A stretch of 64,000 bases of DNA from JANOYY01 sp043720395. Lineage in GTDB: Bacteria; Actinomycetota; Acidimicrobiia; Acidimicrobiales; JANYDT01. Of this stretch, positions 1-8,706 are shown one piece after another. How positions within the stretch are numbered: position 1 is the stretch's first letter; each line of letters starts with the position of its first letter. Below the pieces are notes generated by a model. It was not told where the DNA came from. It worked only from the letters and a program-made list of their open reading frames with translations, and made no database searches. The position numbers and the translations under genes were made by a program. The stretch lies in NCBI GenBank assembly GCA_043720395.1, contig JAYSSR010000014.1:1-64000 (forward strand), written 5' to 3'.

Positions 1-594
1 CGTTCGCGCATGGTGCGCGGACGACTTTCACCAGCGCCTGCGACACCCTCACATGACCGCCGCCCCGTGAACCGTCGCCAAACCTCGTGCATCATCCAAG
101 TACGCCTCCGCTGGACGCGACGTTGGGAACATCAGGTACCCCACAGGTAGCCGATCTTCCCAACATCGAACGAAGGCAGGACGCGTAACCTTCGTCGATG
201 CCACGGAAGCAGACCAAGGGCGAACTCTTCAATCAAGTGGTTGCTCCGGACGAGCAAGCGCGTTTCGGTGCGGGCGAGACACTTGTCGACGACGGTCCCA
301 CCCCGTCGGTCCTTGAGTTCGATTCCCGAGTGTCCGACTTTCACGATCGCGACATCGACGGCGATGTCTTTCACGCGATCGCAACGTACGCCCACTCAGG
401 GCACTTCTTGGCCGTGGGATCGCTCCCATTTCGTTAGTGGGCGACATTGCCCAACCAGGGCTGACGAGTAGGGCGCCCGGTTCCGCGACGCGGAACGCGA
501 AGACTCCATCGCCGCTGGTCCTCCGACGACAATGTGTCGACGCCGCTCGCTGGCAGTGCAGCGTCCGAAGATCCGAACCCGAGGAGAGGCACCG
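1..594. other. Leader region without a confident gene
   Basis: I see no gene I can support here. Two small open frames overlap on opposite strands, at about 198-437 (+, 79 codons) and 132-395 (-, 87 codons). Both have GC-rich third positions, neither matches a family I recognise, and the minus frame runs into the inverted repeat at 119-168, which argues against it. The last 60 bases lead into the Rieske oxygenase gene and hold its ribosome binding site. Confidence 0.4.
119..168. repeat. Inverted repeat family B, copy 1
   Basis: An imperfect palindrome with outer arms GACGTTGGGAA and TTCCCAACATC and an inner AGGT/ACCT pairing. It is related along its length to the two copies at 20267-20317 and 20330-20379, and lies in opposite orientation to them. 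It is intergenic, about 430 bp upstream of the Rieske gene. Confidence 0.7.
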
Positions 595-1827
595 ATGCTC
601 ACCGTCGAAGATAACGAACAGCTCACGCAGGTCGGTCCGGGGACGCCGATGGGCGAGGTGATGCGGTGCTACTGGTGGCCCGTCGCGTTCAGTCAGGACC
701 TGAAGACGGGACACACGAAGGCCGTGCGCCTGCTCGGCCAGAACTTCGTGCTGTTCAAGGACCAGTCTGGACAGCTCGGCATGGTCGACGAGAAGTGCCC
801 GCACCGTGGCGTCTCGATGCTCTATTCGATCGTGGAGGACTGTGGCGTGCGGTGCGCGTACCACGGCTGGCAGTTCGACCACACCGGCGCGTGCCTCGAC
901 CAGCCGGCAGAGCACGGCAACTCGTCGTTCAAGGACCGGGTGCGCATCGGCGCCTACCCCGTGGAAGAGTTGGGCGGTCTGCTGTGGACGTACATCGGCA
1001 AAACCCCGGTGCCGAAGAACCCGCGCTTCGACGTGTACGTGATGGACGGCGTCCGCGACGCTGGCTGGGCGGTCCTGCCCTGCAACTTTCTCCAGATCAT
1101 GGAGAACTCCGTCGACCCTCATCACGTCGAATGGCTTCACGGGTACTACTTCGAATACTTGGGAAACAAGGAAGGTTTCAACGCACCAAAGAGCTTCCAG
1201 CAGAAGCACAAGGCCGTTGCATTCGAGGAAATGGAGTTTGGCATCCTCAAGCGTCGCCTGTTCGAGGGGCAGAGCGACGAGAGCGACGATTGGAAGATCG
1301 GGCATCCACTGATGTTCCCAATCGGCATGCGCGTCGGTGGTTCCGGCAACGATCAAATGCAGATCCGTGTACCGATCGACGACACACACACGTGGATCAT
1401 GTTCTATTCAACCCACCATCCCGGGACAAATTACCCGGTCGACCCGCCCAACGAAGTGTGCGCATATGAATTGCCGTGGATGCGAGACGACGGCCTCATT
1501 CGGACCGATTACGTCGAAGGTCAGGACATCATGGTGTGGGTGACCCAGGGCGACGTTGCCGACCGATCGATCGAACACATCGGCAAGTCCGATCTCGGTG
1601 CAGTGAAGGTGCGCCGGATGTACAAAGAGCAACTCGCTCGGGTCGCAAAGGGCGAGGACCCGATCGGGACGGTGCGCTACGAGCACGAACGCATCGACCT
1701 GCCGTGCGAAAAGGACAAGTTCGGCGCGGGCGGCGACTTTGCGTTCCAATGGCTCAACATGGGCTCGGCCAAGTTCAGCCCGCAGCTCGACCGCCTGATC
1801 CAGATCCACCGCGACGCGCAGAAGTAA
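595..1827 (+). CDS. Rieske non-heme iron oxygenase, phthalate/vanillate dioxygenase-like
   Basis: Terminal oxygenase of about 410 residues, the usual size for ring-hydroxylating or demethylating oxygenase alpha subunits. The Rieske [2Fe-2S] ligands are C68, H70, C87 and H90 (CPHRG...CAYHGW). The mononuclear iron site is D174-x2-H177-x4-H182 (DPHHVEWLH). These enzymes use O2 and electrons from a reductase to hydroxylate aromatics or cleave aryl ethers. No reductase gene is adjacent, so electron supply must come from elsewhere. I chose the ATG at 595 because GAGGAGAGG lies just upstream; a longer frame from 532 has no such site. The family call is firm; the substrate cannot be read from sequence. 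It belongs with the other oxygenases in the window. Confidence 0.9.
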   Translation: MLTVEDNEQLTQVGPGTPMGEVMRCYWWPVAFSQDLKTGHTKAVRLLGQNFVLFKDQSGQLGMVDEKCPHRGVSMLYSIVEDCGVRCAYHGWQFDHTGACLDQPAEHGNSSFKDRVRIGAYPVEELGGLLWTYIGKTPVPKNPRFDVYVMDGVRDAGWAVLPCNFLQIMENSVDPHHVEWLHGYYFEYLGNKEGFNAPKSFQQKHKAVAFEEMEFGILKRRLFEGQSDESDDWKIGHPLMFPIGMRVGGSGNDQMQIRVPIDDTHTWIMFYSTHHPGTNYPVDPPNEVCAYELPWMRDDGLIRTDYVEGQDIMVWVTQGDVADRSIEHIGKSDLGAVKVRRMYKEQLARVAKGEDPIGTVRYEHERIDLPCEKDKFGAGGDFAFQWLNMGSAKFSPQLDRLIQIHRDAQK

Positions 1828-1829
1828 GC

Positions 1830-2063
1830 GTGCTTACGGCTCGACGCGCCGTCGAGCCGCGTTCGACACCGAACGACTCGATTTCCCACCACGAACACAG
1901 GCCACTGTTCTGCCCTCGATGCGGACACAGTTACACCAGCGGGCTGATTGTCGAGTACTGGGTCGCTCACGCCAGCGTGTTCCACTGCTGGTGTTCGTTC
2001 TGCGGTGAATCCGTCGACGTTGCCGAGGCAAACCTCGTGATCGGCATCGAAGTCGAGCACTGA
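1830..2063 (+). CDS. Small zinc-ribbon protein
   Basis: A 77-residue frame starting at a GTG two bases after the oxygenase stop codon, so probably co-translated with it. The second half holds CPRC (C28, C31) and a second knuckle HCWCSFC (C53, C55, C58), a zinc-ribbon arrangement. The first 25 residues look disordered. No enzymatic domain is visible. The tight linkage suggests a partner or metal-site accessory of the Rieske oxygenase, or a small regulator; both are inference. The start is uncertain because there is no strong Shine-Dalgarno sequence. Confidence 0.55.
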   Translation: MLTARRAVEPRSTPNDSISHHEHRPLFCPRCGHSYTSGLIVEYWVAHASVFHCWCSFCGESVDVAEANLVIGIEVEH

Positions 2064-2196
2064 GTTGCTGGCGGTGGGCCTTGCCGCCGCTGCGCTTCGG
2101 CACCCACCCACACTCGGTCGAAGCTCACGCAGTCGCTCGCTGCGCTCGCCCCCGCTTCCGCCTCCCTCGCCCCGAGTTGCTGTCTATCCTTCGACT

Positions 2197-2874
2197 TCAG
2201 TGCGGGACGCGGCCGCCATTCACGAGCATGGTCTGTCCACTTACGAATGCTGCGTCGTCGCTCAGTAGGTAGGCCATTGTGCCGTAGAGGTCGTCGGGTC
2301 GCATCACTCGGCCGAGCGGCGTCCGCGTTGGGTCGTACGCGCCAAGCGCGCCCGACCCGGGAGTGGGCGTGAAACCGGGTGCCACACAGTTGACGCGGAT
2401 CTGATGCACTCCGAGTTCATTCGCAAGTGCACGGGTCAATGAGACGACGGCACCCTTCGACGCCACATAGTGCACGAAACCGTGCGAACCGGTGAACGCC
2501 GTTTCTGATGCGACGTTCACGATCGACCCGCCGCCGCGGGTCCTCATCAAAGCTGCCGCCGCCTTTGCGCAAAGGAACGAACCCCGGACGTTGACGGCGA
2601 ACATGCGGTCCCACTCGTCGAGCGGCACCTCGTCGTACGCTCGGCGACCAACGAGCAGTCCCGCGTTGTTGACGAGCCCATCGATGTCGCCCGCGAATGC
2701 GAACAAGGCGTCGACCTGGGCGGGGTCGCTGACGTCGCAGGCAACATCGACGCCATCAGGGTTGACGTCCGCGGTGATGACGGTCGCGCCCCGATCACGT
2801 AGGAGCGCAGAAAGTCCGGCACCGATCCCGCGTGCAGCGCCCGTGACAACGATTCGTTTCCCCTTGACGGTCAT
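2197..2874 (-). CDS. Short-chain dehydrogenase/reductase (SDR)
   Basis: Classical SDR of 225 residues. It has the cofactor motif TGAARGIG near the N-terminus, VNNAG, a catalytic serine in VNVASE, and YVASK as the YxxxK motif. The C-terminus VSGQTMLVNGG is typical. It should oxidise or reduce a hydroxyl/keto group with NAD(P). The ATG at 2874 gives the standard N-terminal Rossmann start; an open frame upstream to 3012 is not SDR-like and overlaps the next gene. It is transcribed divergently from the intradiol dioxygenase across about 120 bp, suggesting shared control and a possible role on an aromatic dihydrodiol or alcohol. Confidence 0.88.
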   Translation of the reverse strand: MTVKGKRIVVTGAARGIGAGLSALLRDRGATVITADVNPDGVDVACDVSDPAQVDALFAFAGDIDGLVNNAGLLVGRRAYDEVPLDEWDRMFAVNVRGSFLCAKAAAALMRTRGGGSIVNVASETAFTGSHGFVHYVASKGAVVSLTRALANELGVHQIRVNCVAPGFTPTPGSGALGAYDPTRTPLGRVMRPDDLYGTMAYLLSDDAAFVSGQTMLVNGGRVPH

Positions 2875-2993
2875 GGGCTCGGAGGCTACCCAATGCATCC
2901 GACGGCGGCGTTGCGCTGCGCGGAACGATTGCTGGCGGGATGGCGCAACGGAGTGGTAGTCAGTGAACCCGCTTCGACCCTCAAAGGAATGCA

Positions 2994-3833
2994 ATGGCCA
3001 AAGACGGTTCACTCGACGACCTTGTCAGCGAAGTCGTGTCGCGCTATGACGCTTCGCCGAACCCGCGGCTGCGCGACATCAACGTCGCCGCGATCAAGCA
3101 CCTCCATGCGTTCGCCCGCGAAGTTGGGCTAACTCGCGATGAATGGTTCGCCGGCATCCAGTTCCTCACCGCAACAGGGCAGATGTGCGACGCGGTTCGC
3201 CAGGAGTTCATCCTGCTCTCCGACACCCTTGGCGTATCCGCGCTTGTCGAGATGATGGCGTACGACCCGAGCATGTCGAACACGACAGACAACACGGTGC
3301 TCGGACCGTTCTACGTGCCAGGTTCCCCGCATCGTGCCTTTGGCGAGACGATGCTGATCGATCCCGACGACGGCGACCGCGTGGTTGTTCGTGGTCACGT
3401 GACGGACACGGATGGCAAGCCACTCCAAGGCGTCACCCTCGATTGCTTCCAGAACGCCACCAACCGGTTCTACGCCGTGCAGCAGCCGGGTGTGCAGACG
3501 CCCGAGAACCTCCGTGGCATCTATACGACGAACGAGAACGGTGACTACGAACTGCGAGCCGTGCGTCCCGTGCCGTACCCGATACCCGATGATGGACCCG
3601 TCGGCGACCTGCTGAAGCGCAGCGGCCGCAACTGGTGGCGTCCAGGACATCTCCATGTCTGGACGCGCCTCGACGGGTACAAGGACCTCATCACGCACGT
3701 GTTCGACGTGGAAAGTGACTTCCTCGACGGCGATGCCGTATTCGGTGTGCAGAAGAGCCTGATCCGCGAGTTCACCGCCGACGCCAACGGCGAGTTGGAG
3801 TGCCGATTCGACATCGTGCTCGACCGGATCTGA
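2994..3833 (+). CDS. Intradiol ring-cleavage dioxygenase, hydroxyquinol/catechol 1,2-dioxygenase type
   Basis: This 279-residue enzyme has the alpha-helical dimerisation domain (about 1-100) followed by the intradiol beta-sandwich. The Fe(III) ligands are Y160, Y195 (PVPYPIP), H219 and H221 (RPGHLH). The stretch GDAVFGVQKSL resembles hydroxyquinol 1,2-dioxygenases, which open hydroxyquinol to maleylacetate; catechol 1,2-dioxygenase remains possible. If hydroxyquinol is the substrate, the product feeds the maleylacetate reductase at 15.9 kb. AAAGGA precedes the ATG by six bases. It ends before a strong bidirectional terminator. Confidence 0.88.
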   Translation: MAKDGSLDDLVSEVVSRYDASPNPRLRDINVAAIKHLHAFAREVGLTRDEWFAGIQFLTATGQMCDAVRQEFILLSDTLGVSALVEMMAYDPSMSNTTDNTVLGPFYVPGSPHRAFGETMLIDPDDGDRVVVRGHVTDTDGKPLQGVTLDCFQNATNRFYAVQQPGVQTPENLRGIYTTNENGDYELRAVRPVPYPIPDDGPVGDLLKRSGRNWWRPGHLHVWTRLDGYKDLITHVFDVESDFLDGDAVFGVQKSLIREFTADANGELECRFDIVLDRI

Positions 3834-3884
3834 CCGTTGAACTTCACCGCAGTCACCGGACTGTCCCACCTCGCCAGGCATTGG

Positions 3885-3950
3885 AAAACCACCCAAACTG
3901 ACCACCCAAAAGGTGGAACCCGCGATTGGGTGGTCCGTTTGGGTGGTTTT
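3885..3950. terminator. Bidirectional terminator-like inverted repeat, family E copy 1
   Basis: The arms AAAACCACCCAAAC and GTTTGGGTGGTTTT extend to 25 paired positions with a single mismatch. They start with AAAA and end with TTTT, so either strand gives a hairpin plus U-run. It lies between the convergent intradiol dioxygenase and Uma2 genes, ideal for terminating both. A related copy is at 56079-56138. Confidence 0.75.
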
Positions 3951-3966
3951 GATCGTCGAGCGTCCC

Positions 3967-4509
3967 TCAGCCTGGCCAGACCACCGCGTCGACGATCGAG
4001 GCGACCGAGACGTTGAGCACCCTGCTGTGCGCAACGTCGACCCATCGACCGTCGACGTTCGAAAGCCAACGGACAGACCGCCTGTCGAGGTCGAACTCGA
4101 CGTATTCGCGCACTCCCCACGTCGCATAGAACGGAAGTTTGTCGCCCGCGATCTCACCAGGTGACAGGATCTCAACAACAAGTTCAGCGGTACCGAGATA
4201 GGCCTCGGACGTCCGGGGCGTGTCGGGGCGAAAGACCGCGAGGTCTGGGACGCGAGCATCGACCTTGTCCCGGCCAATGTTCACCGGGGCGGCGACCAAT
4301 AGTCCCGCAGCTCGCGCCGGAACGCGCAAGAGCATCCCGACCTCAAGGACAAGCTCGCCGTGCTCAGGTTTTGGACCGGTCACGATGCGATACACCCCTT
4401 CCCGCCACTCGTCGTAGGTATCGAGACCGACCTCTCGCCGCGTCGCGATCCAGGTACCGAGCTGCGGCATCTGATCGGTACTGACGAGGACGTCGGTCAC
4501 GGTTTCCAT
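3967..4509 (-). CDS. Uma2-family PD-(D/E)XK endonuclease-like protein
   Basis: A 180-residue protein of the Uma2/DUF820 family, a restriction-endonuclease-fold group common in cyanobacteria and actinobacteria and of unknown biological role. The nuclease core shows in VPDLAVF and the AELVVEILSP...DKLPFY segment, where the acidic residues and lysine of PD-(D/E)XK are expected. It starts at an ATG and converges on the intradiol dioxygenase across the family E terminator. No methyltransferase or toxin partner is adjacent, so a defence role is unproven. Confidence 0.8.
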   Translation of the reverse strand: METVTDVLVSTDQMPQLGTWIATRREVGLDTYDEWREGVYRIVTGPKPEHGELVLEVGMLLRVPARAAGLLVAAPVNIGRDKVDARVPDLAVFRPDTPRTSEAYLGTAELVVEILSPGEIAGDKLPFYATWGVREYVEFDLDRRSVRWLSNVDGRWVDVAHSRVLNVSVASIVDAVVWPG

Positions 4510-4540
4510 CGTAGATGGCGTCCGGCCAGATCAGGACAAT

Positions 4541-5308
4541 TCAGGGTGAGACGGCCTCGCGGGACTTCTTGATGTCGGCGCGGATGCCGTTCATGACGTT
4601 GCTGAAGTCGTAACCGACCGTGATCATCTTGAAACCCGCAGCGGCGCGCTTGCCTGCGATGTTCGGGTCAGCGTGGACGCCCGGCACGACACCGTGCACG
4701 CCGCACCGTTCCACCACGAGTTCCAGAGCGGCATTCCACTCGGGGTCCGTCTGGTCGTTCATCGGCTGAAGTCCGTACGTGATCGAAAGGTCGGCGGGGC
4801 CGACATAGACTGCGTCGATTCCGGGGACGGCGAGAATCTCGCCGAGGTTGCCGACCGCCTCCTTCGTCTCGATCATCGGAATGCAGGCCACGGTGTTGTT
4901 CGCGCTCCCGAAGTAGCCCTCGCGTCCCGCCCGAGCCGACACGCCGACGGGCCCCATCGATCGTGCACCCTTCGGGCCGTAGAAGCACGCTTGCACAGCG
5001 GCACGCGCATCATCCGCTGTATTCACCATCGGGATCACGACGCCGCCAGCGCCAGCGTCGAGCACTCGTCCGATAATCCCCGGCTCGTTCCAGGGCACCC
5101 GCACGATCGGCGTCGTATCTGTGCGCGCCATGGCGTAGAGCATCGTGACGGTGTGCTCATACGACATAATTCCGTGTTGCATATCTATGCACACGTAGTC
5201 ATAACCGGCCACGGCTGCAGCCTCCGCTACCAGCGGTTCACGGAGAAAGAGCCACGCCCCCAGGGCCGTTCCACCGTCTGCCCACGTTGCACGCATGCGA
5301 TCGCTCAT
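4541..5308 (-). CDS. HpcH/HpaI-family aldolase
   Basis: A 255-residue class II (metal-dependent) pyruvate aldolase-fold protein. Visible motifs are IDMQHG, RVPWNEPGIIG, DAGAGGVVIP, MIETKEAV and VGPADLS, which carry the metal-binding Glu/Asp and substrate-binding Arg of the family. Members split 4-hydroxy-2-oxo acids into pyruvate and an aldehyde, often as the last step of aromatic meta-cleavage. It may work with the meta-cleavage operon at 20-27 kb, but nothing in the immediate neighbourhood proves that. Confidence 0.85.
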   Translation of the reverse strand: MSDRMRATWADGGTALGAWLFLREPLVAEAAAVAGYDYVCIDMQHGIMSYEHTVTMLYAMARTDTTPIVRVPWNEPGIIGRVLDAGAGGVVIPMVNTADDARAAVQACFYGPKGARSMGPVGVSARAGREGYFGSANNTVACIPMIETKEAVGNLGEILAVPGIDAVYVGPADLSITYGLQPMNDQTDPEWNAALELVVERCGVHGVVPGVHADPNIAGKRAAAGFKMITVGYDFSNVMNGIRADIKKSREAVSP

Positions 5309-5375
5309 GGCGGCGCATGCTACCGAGGACGGGTATCGGCCGGTGTGCGGTGTACAGAATTGGAACCGTTGTCGG

Positions 5376-5454
5376 GACGAGTGCGGCTACAGCGCCACGA
5401 TGACGCCACAGCGTGACTCCTTGCGGACAATGTGGCGCTGTGCAGTCAGTCGTC
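5376..5454. repeat. Inverted repeat family D, copy 1
   Basis: Begins GACGAGTGCGGCTACAGC and contains the arms CAGCGCCA and TGGCGCTG with an internal TGACGCCACAGCG. It closely matches 37966-38037 (inverted), 54186-54258 and the left half at 12631-12677. It lies between the aldolase start and the LLM remnant. Confidence 0.7.
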
Positions 5455-5475
5455 GATGATGACGGTCCCCCACCC

Positions 5476-5805
5476 TCACCCGGCGGACGCTGCGCGCAGG
5501 ACCGGGCCAAACGTCCACGCAGGTCCACTGCCACGAAGCAGCATCGAGCCACCGGACAACACCGACCGGAGAGCGTCCACAACTTCACGATGACGCTGCC
5601 CGGCCGTACCCATATCGATTCCGGCCGCGCCCAGTTCGGGCGGGATGCCGCTCACGAAACCAGCGTCGAAACGTCCGCCGGTGAGCTGATCGAGCATGGC
5701 GAACTCGTCGATCATCCGCCAAGGCGTCGTATACGGAGTGACGGTGCCGAGGACGCCGAGGCGCATGGTGGACGTGCGCTTGACAGCGACCGCCGAAGTC
5801 ATGCA
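5476..5805 (-). pseudogene. Remnant of a luciferase-like (LLM) oxidoreductase
   Basis: Only a central slice of an LLM protein is recognisable. It reads as arginine-threonine-serine, then LGVLGTVTPY, EFAMLDQLTGGRFDAGFV and SGIPPELG, corresponding to about residues 55-130 of intact homologues. The upstream part of the frame is not LLM-like, and after RSVLSGGS the similarity stops well before a full barrel. Both ends appear lost. It lies back to back with an intact LLM gene starting at 5838, so it may be a decayed neighbour or the residue of a rearrangement. Confidence 0.6.
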
Positions 5806-5837
5806 GCCTGACACTCCGTCAAGACATGAGGACATGG

Positions 5838-6752
5838 ATGAGCACCATAGGCCTTGCGCGTTCTGCTCGTGTGCGTGTCGGAGTCGACCTACCGTACTTT
5901 GCCGACCCCGGAGCAATCCGGGCGTTCGCGGTCGCCGTCGAGGAGCTGGGCTACCACCACCTCGGATTCTCGGAGCACATCGCAAGTGCTCGCGGAACGT
6001 CGTATCCGGTGAACTTCGCAACGGATGATCCGTGGCACGAGTCGTTCACCCTGCTCGGATTTCTCGCTGCCGTCACTTCACGAATCGAACTCAACCCCGC
6101 CATGGTGTTGCTGACGCTGCGTCCAACCGTGCTAGCCGCGAAACAGGCCGCGGAGATCGATCTGCTGAGCAACGGCCGACTTCGGCTGGCGGCGTCTGTC
6201 GGGTGGAACCGCGAAGAGATACGCGCGCTTGGTATCGATCCGTCTACCCGTGGCGACTTGTTCGAGGAACAGGTTCGGGCGATGCGGGCGCTCTGGACCA
6301 CCGACGTCGTGGACTTCCACGGTAAACACCTCACCCTCGACGGCGTGTCGCTGCACCCGCGTCCGACCAGATCGATTCCGATCTGGTTCGGCGGTGGCTT
6401 CTTCTCGAGTCGCGGCGTCCCGAATGACCGAGTCGTGGACAGAATGAGCAGACTGGCCGACGGCTACAAGATGTTTGCTCCGTTGTCGTTCGACCTGCCA
6501 TCGGCATCGGCGACGATCGACCGAATTCGCAGTGCGGTTGTGGCGGCCGGGCGCGACGTCACTCAATTCGGCATCGAGGCTCGGCTCGCCCCGCAGGCCG
6601 TGCCCGAAGACGAGTGGATCACCCGTTTCGAGTTCTGGCGCGACGTCGGCGCAACTCACCTCGGCCTCGCGAACCGTCTTGGCGCGGGCAGCGTCGACCA
6701 AGAACTCGCACGACTCGAACGCTTCGCCCTCGCGACCCGACATCTCTGGTAG
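5838..6752 (+). CDS. LLM-class (F420-type) flavin oxidoreductase
   Basis: A 304-residue TIM-barrel oxidoreductase of the bacterial luciferase superfamily. The core is seen in LGYHHLGFSEH, EIDLLSNGRLRLAASVGWN, a RPTRSIPIWFGGG strand and ADGYKMF. In actinobacteria such proteins often use coenzyme F420 instead of FMN; the cofactor here is inferred. I chose the ATG at 5838 because GAGGA lies five bases upstream, rather than the ATG at 5826. It is followed after 37 bases by a second LLM gene, so the two are probably co-transcribed. Confidence 0.85.
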   Translation: MSTIGLARSARVRVGVDLPYFADPGAIRAFAVAVEELGYHHLGFSEHIASARGTSYPVNFATDDPWHESFTLLGFLAAVTSRIELNPAMVLLTLRPTVLAAKQAAEIDLLSNGRLRLAASVGWNREEIRALGIDPSTRGDLFEEQVRAMRALWTTDVVDFHGKHLTLDGVSLHPRPTRSIPIWFGGGFFSSRGVPNDRVVDRMSRLADGYKMFAPLSFDLPSASATIDRIRSAVVAAGRDVTQFGIEARLAPQAVPEDEWITRFEFWRDVGATHLGLANRLGAGSVDQELARLERFALATRHLW

Positions 6753-6789
6753 TAAGCACACGTATCTCCCCAGCGTCGAAGGACTCACC

Positions 6790-7800
6790 ATGCAATATGC
6801 ACTCATCAACGGCGTCCGCAACCATCCCGACCGGGCCTATGCGTTGCAACAGGTCTACGCCGACTACATCTCCGACGCCGTGCTGGCCGAAGAGTTGGGT
6901 TTCGTGGCGTCGTGGTACGGCGAACACCACTTCCGCGAATGCCAGTGGACACCGTCGCCGATGATGGTCTGCGCCGCAGTCGCTGCGCGCACCACGACGC
7001 TGCGCGTCGGTTCCGCTGTCGCGTTGCTCCCCTTCCACGATCCGATCCGCGTAGCCGAAGACGCTGCGGTCGCCGACATCCTCTCGAACGGACGCTTTGA
7101 CCTCGGCGTCGGACCGGGCTCGCAGTACGAGGAGTTCGTGTCTTTCGGCATCGACCCTACGACCATGATCAAGCGGTCATGGGAGTCGATCGACTGGATG
7201 CAACGTGCCTTCAGCGAGACCGAGCGGTTCAGCCACGTCGGCACGCACTACGACATTCCCGATATGACCTTCACCACAAAGCCCGTGCAGACGCCGCTGC
7301 CGATGTGGTGGGGTGGCATGGGACCGCTGAACCTCAAGCGGGCAGCCGAGCGGGGAATGCACCTCATCGCACCGTTCAATGCGGGCTACGACGCTGCTCT
7401 AGTCGCCGCGGGCCGAAACCCGGCAGCTCATCAGGTGAGCGTGATGCTGCCCGTGTGCGTGGCCGACACGACCGAGAAGGCGTGGGAGGTCGCCGGTGCG
7501 GGAATCGAGTATTTCGTGAACTTCTACCAGATGCGCAAGGACCTCCAAGGGGTTCCCGCTGATTCATCTGCGCGCGTAACAATCGAGATGTTGCGCACGG
7601 GCAATGCGGGCTTCTGGTTCGCGGCCGTCGGCACGCCCGACGAGGTCGTCGCGAAGTTGCGTCCGATCGTCGCCGGTCACGCCATGGGCCGCGTCACGCA
7701 GCTCGCGTTGCAGATGCGCCAGCCCGGCATGACGAATGCGGACACGCACCGTTCCATGCGCATGTTCGCGTCCGACGTCATCCCCGCACTCGCGGGCTGA
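6790..7800 (+). CDS. LLM-class flavin-dependent oxidoreductase
   Basis: A 336-residue luciferase-like monooxygenase-fold protein. It shows FVASWYGEHHF, RVGSAVALLPFHDPIRVAED, DILSNGRFDLGVGPG and PLPMWWGG, the last being the usual substrate/flavin-side strand. AAGGA precedes the ATG. It is downstream of another LLM gene with a short gap. A hairpin GTGCCC-GGA-GGGCAC at 7813-7827 follows the stop codon and could end the transcript. Substrate unknown; a role in oxidising a hydrophobic or aromatic compound is inference. Confidence 0.85.
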   Translation: MQYALINGVRNHPDRAYALQQVYADYISDAVLAEELGFVASWYGEHHFRECQWTPSPMMVCAAVAARTTTLRVGSAVALLPFHDPIRVAEDAAVADILSNGRFDLGVGPGSQYEEFVSFGIDPTTMIKRSWESIDWMQRAFSETERFSHVGTHYDIPDMTFTTKPVQTPLPMWWGGMGPLNLKRAAERGMHLIAPFNAGYDAALVAAGRNPAAHQVSVMLPVCVADTTEKAWEVAGAGIEYFVNFYQMRKDLQGVPADSSARVTIEMLRTGNAGFWFAAVGTPDEVVAKLRPIVAGHAMGRVTQLALQMRQPGMTNADTHRSMRMFASDVIPALAG

Positions 7801-7835
7801 CACCGAGCGCCGGTGCCCGGAGGGCACGGGACCAG

Positions 7836-7861
7836 GGCGAGTTGTTGCGTTCGGCACAACA
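7836..7861 (+). repeat. Short hairpin repeat upstream of the toxin-antitoxin pair
   Basis: Twenty-six bases that match 8707-8732 at 22 positions, in the same orientation. Each copy has TTGT and ACAA arms around a TGCG(T/C)TC centre. The pair brackets the AbrB/PIN cassette. Confidence 0.55.
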
Positions 7862-7944
7862 AATGATGCGAGTCAACCTTGATGTCAGCAGACCCTTACA
7901 ACGCAAATGTGTACGACGAGTATTTTGCATTGTAGGATGTCGCG

Positions 7945-8187
7945 ATGACTATCTCCACCTTTCGAGTGTCCGAACGCGGCCAGATGGCATTGCCGGCTGA
8001 AGCTCGTCGGCGGTGGAACATGACTGACGGTGGCTCGGTCGATGTCGCCGACCTGGGCGGGGCCCTCGTGATCGTGCCAGCCGGCATGGGCGGCCTCCGT
8101 GCGATGCTACGAACGGCCATCGACGAAGCGGGAGGGTATGAGCGGCTGGCACGAAAGGTCGCTGCCGACGAACCCGAACTCGCGTGA
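7945..8187 (+). CDS. AbrB/VapB-type antitoxin
   Basis: An 80-residue protein whose first 45 residues form a swapped-hairpin AbrB/SpoVT DNA-binding domain: FRVSERGQMALPAEARRRW, then VDVADLGGALVIVP. The remaining tail should bind and neutralise the toxin. Its stop overlaps the toxin start in ATGA at 8184-8187, the standard arrangement for type II toxin-antitoxin genes. Such antitoxins usually repress their own promoter; an AT-rich stretch just upstream (about 7900-7940) is the obvious promoter region. Confidence 0.8.
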   Translation: MTISTFRVSERGQMALPAEARRRWNMTDGGSVDVADLGGALVIVPAGMGGLRAMLRTAIDEAGGYERLARKVAADEPELA

Positions 8188-8630
8188 ATGGCCGCAGAAT
8201 CGTCGTCGACGATCACCTGCTCCTGAGCATTCTGCTCGACCGAGAGCCCAGCGATCTCCGGCCGCTCGGCGCTTCGGTGTCGACCACGGGCCTTTGGTAT
8301 CACCGTCTGTGTCGGGCAGTTGCTGACCATGCGGTGACTGGTGCCATGTCGCGACAATTGGGGTCGGCCGAGCCCGAACTCGGCGCGTTGGCCGTGCGAG
8401 CGGTGATCGAACTTCCGGACTCGATCGGTCTCACCTCGCTCCGGGCTCTCGGGTGGCCGATGGCAGAGCTCATCGCCAGCGAGTATCGGCTCAACCTCCT
8501 CTCGGCAGAGGCCCTCGCGGCCGCGGAGGTTCTCGGTGCCGAGATCTGTCTCGCGGCGTCGGACGCCAACCCGCCGCTGATCGAGGCGGCGAAACGTCGA
8601 GGTGTACCTCTCCGAGTCATCGAGGTGTAG
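8184..8630 (+). CDS. PIN-domain toxin, VapC-like
   Basis: A 148-residue putative ribonuclease coupled to the AbrB-type antitoxin. The PIN pattern is recognisable: an N-terminal strand IVVDDHLLL with D9/D10, a mid-protein E95 in MAELIASEY, and the C-terminal block LSAEALAAAEVLGAE followed by AASDANP (D127) and AAKRRGVPLRVIEV. These acidic residues would bind Mg2+ for RNA cleavage. It is diverged from textbook VapC, so the target cannot be guessed. The cassette is flanked by short direct hairpin repeats. Confidence 0.68.
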   Translation: MNGRRIVVDDHLLLSILLDREPSDLRPLGASVSTTGLWYHRLCRAVADHAVTGAMSRQLGSAEPELGALAVRAVIELPDSIGLTSLRALGWPMAELIASEYRLNLLSAEALAAAEVLGAEICLAASDANPPLIEAAKRRGVPLRVIEV

Positions 8631-8706
8631 TACTCGGAAGCGCAAGTGTCAGCGCCTCTCCGAAGAGCATCCAGCCGTTCAGACGGCAAAGCACGATCGG
8701 CACTCG

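Noticed and set aside
229..1389. A 386-codon minus-strand frame opposite the Rieske oxygenase
   Set aside because: The opposite strand has complete Rieske and iron-site motifs; this frame has none.
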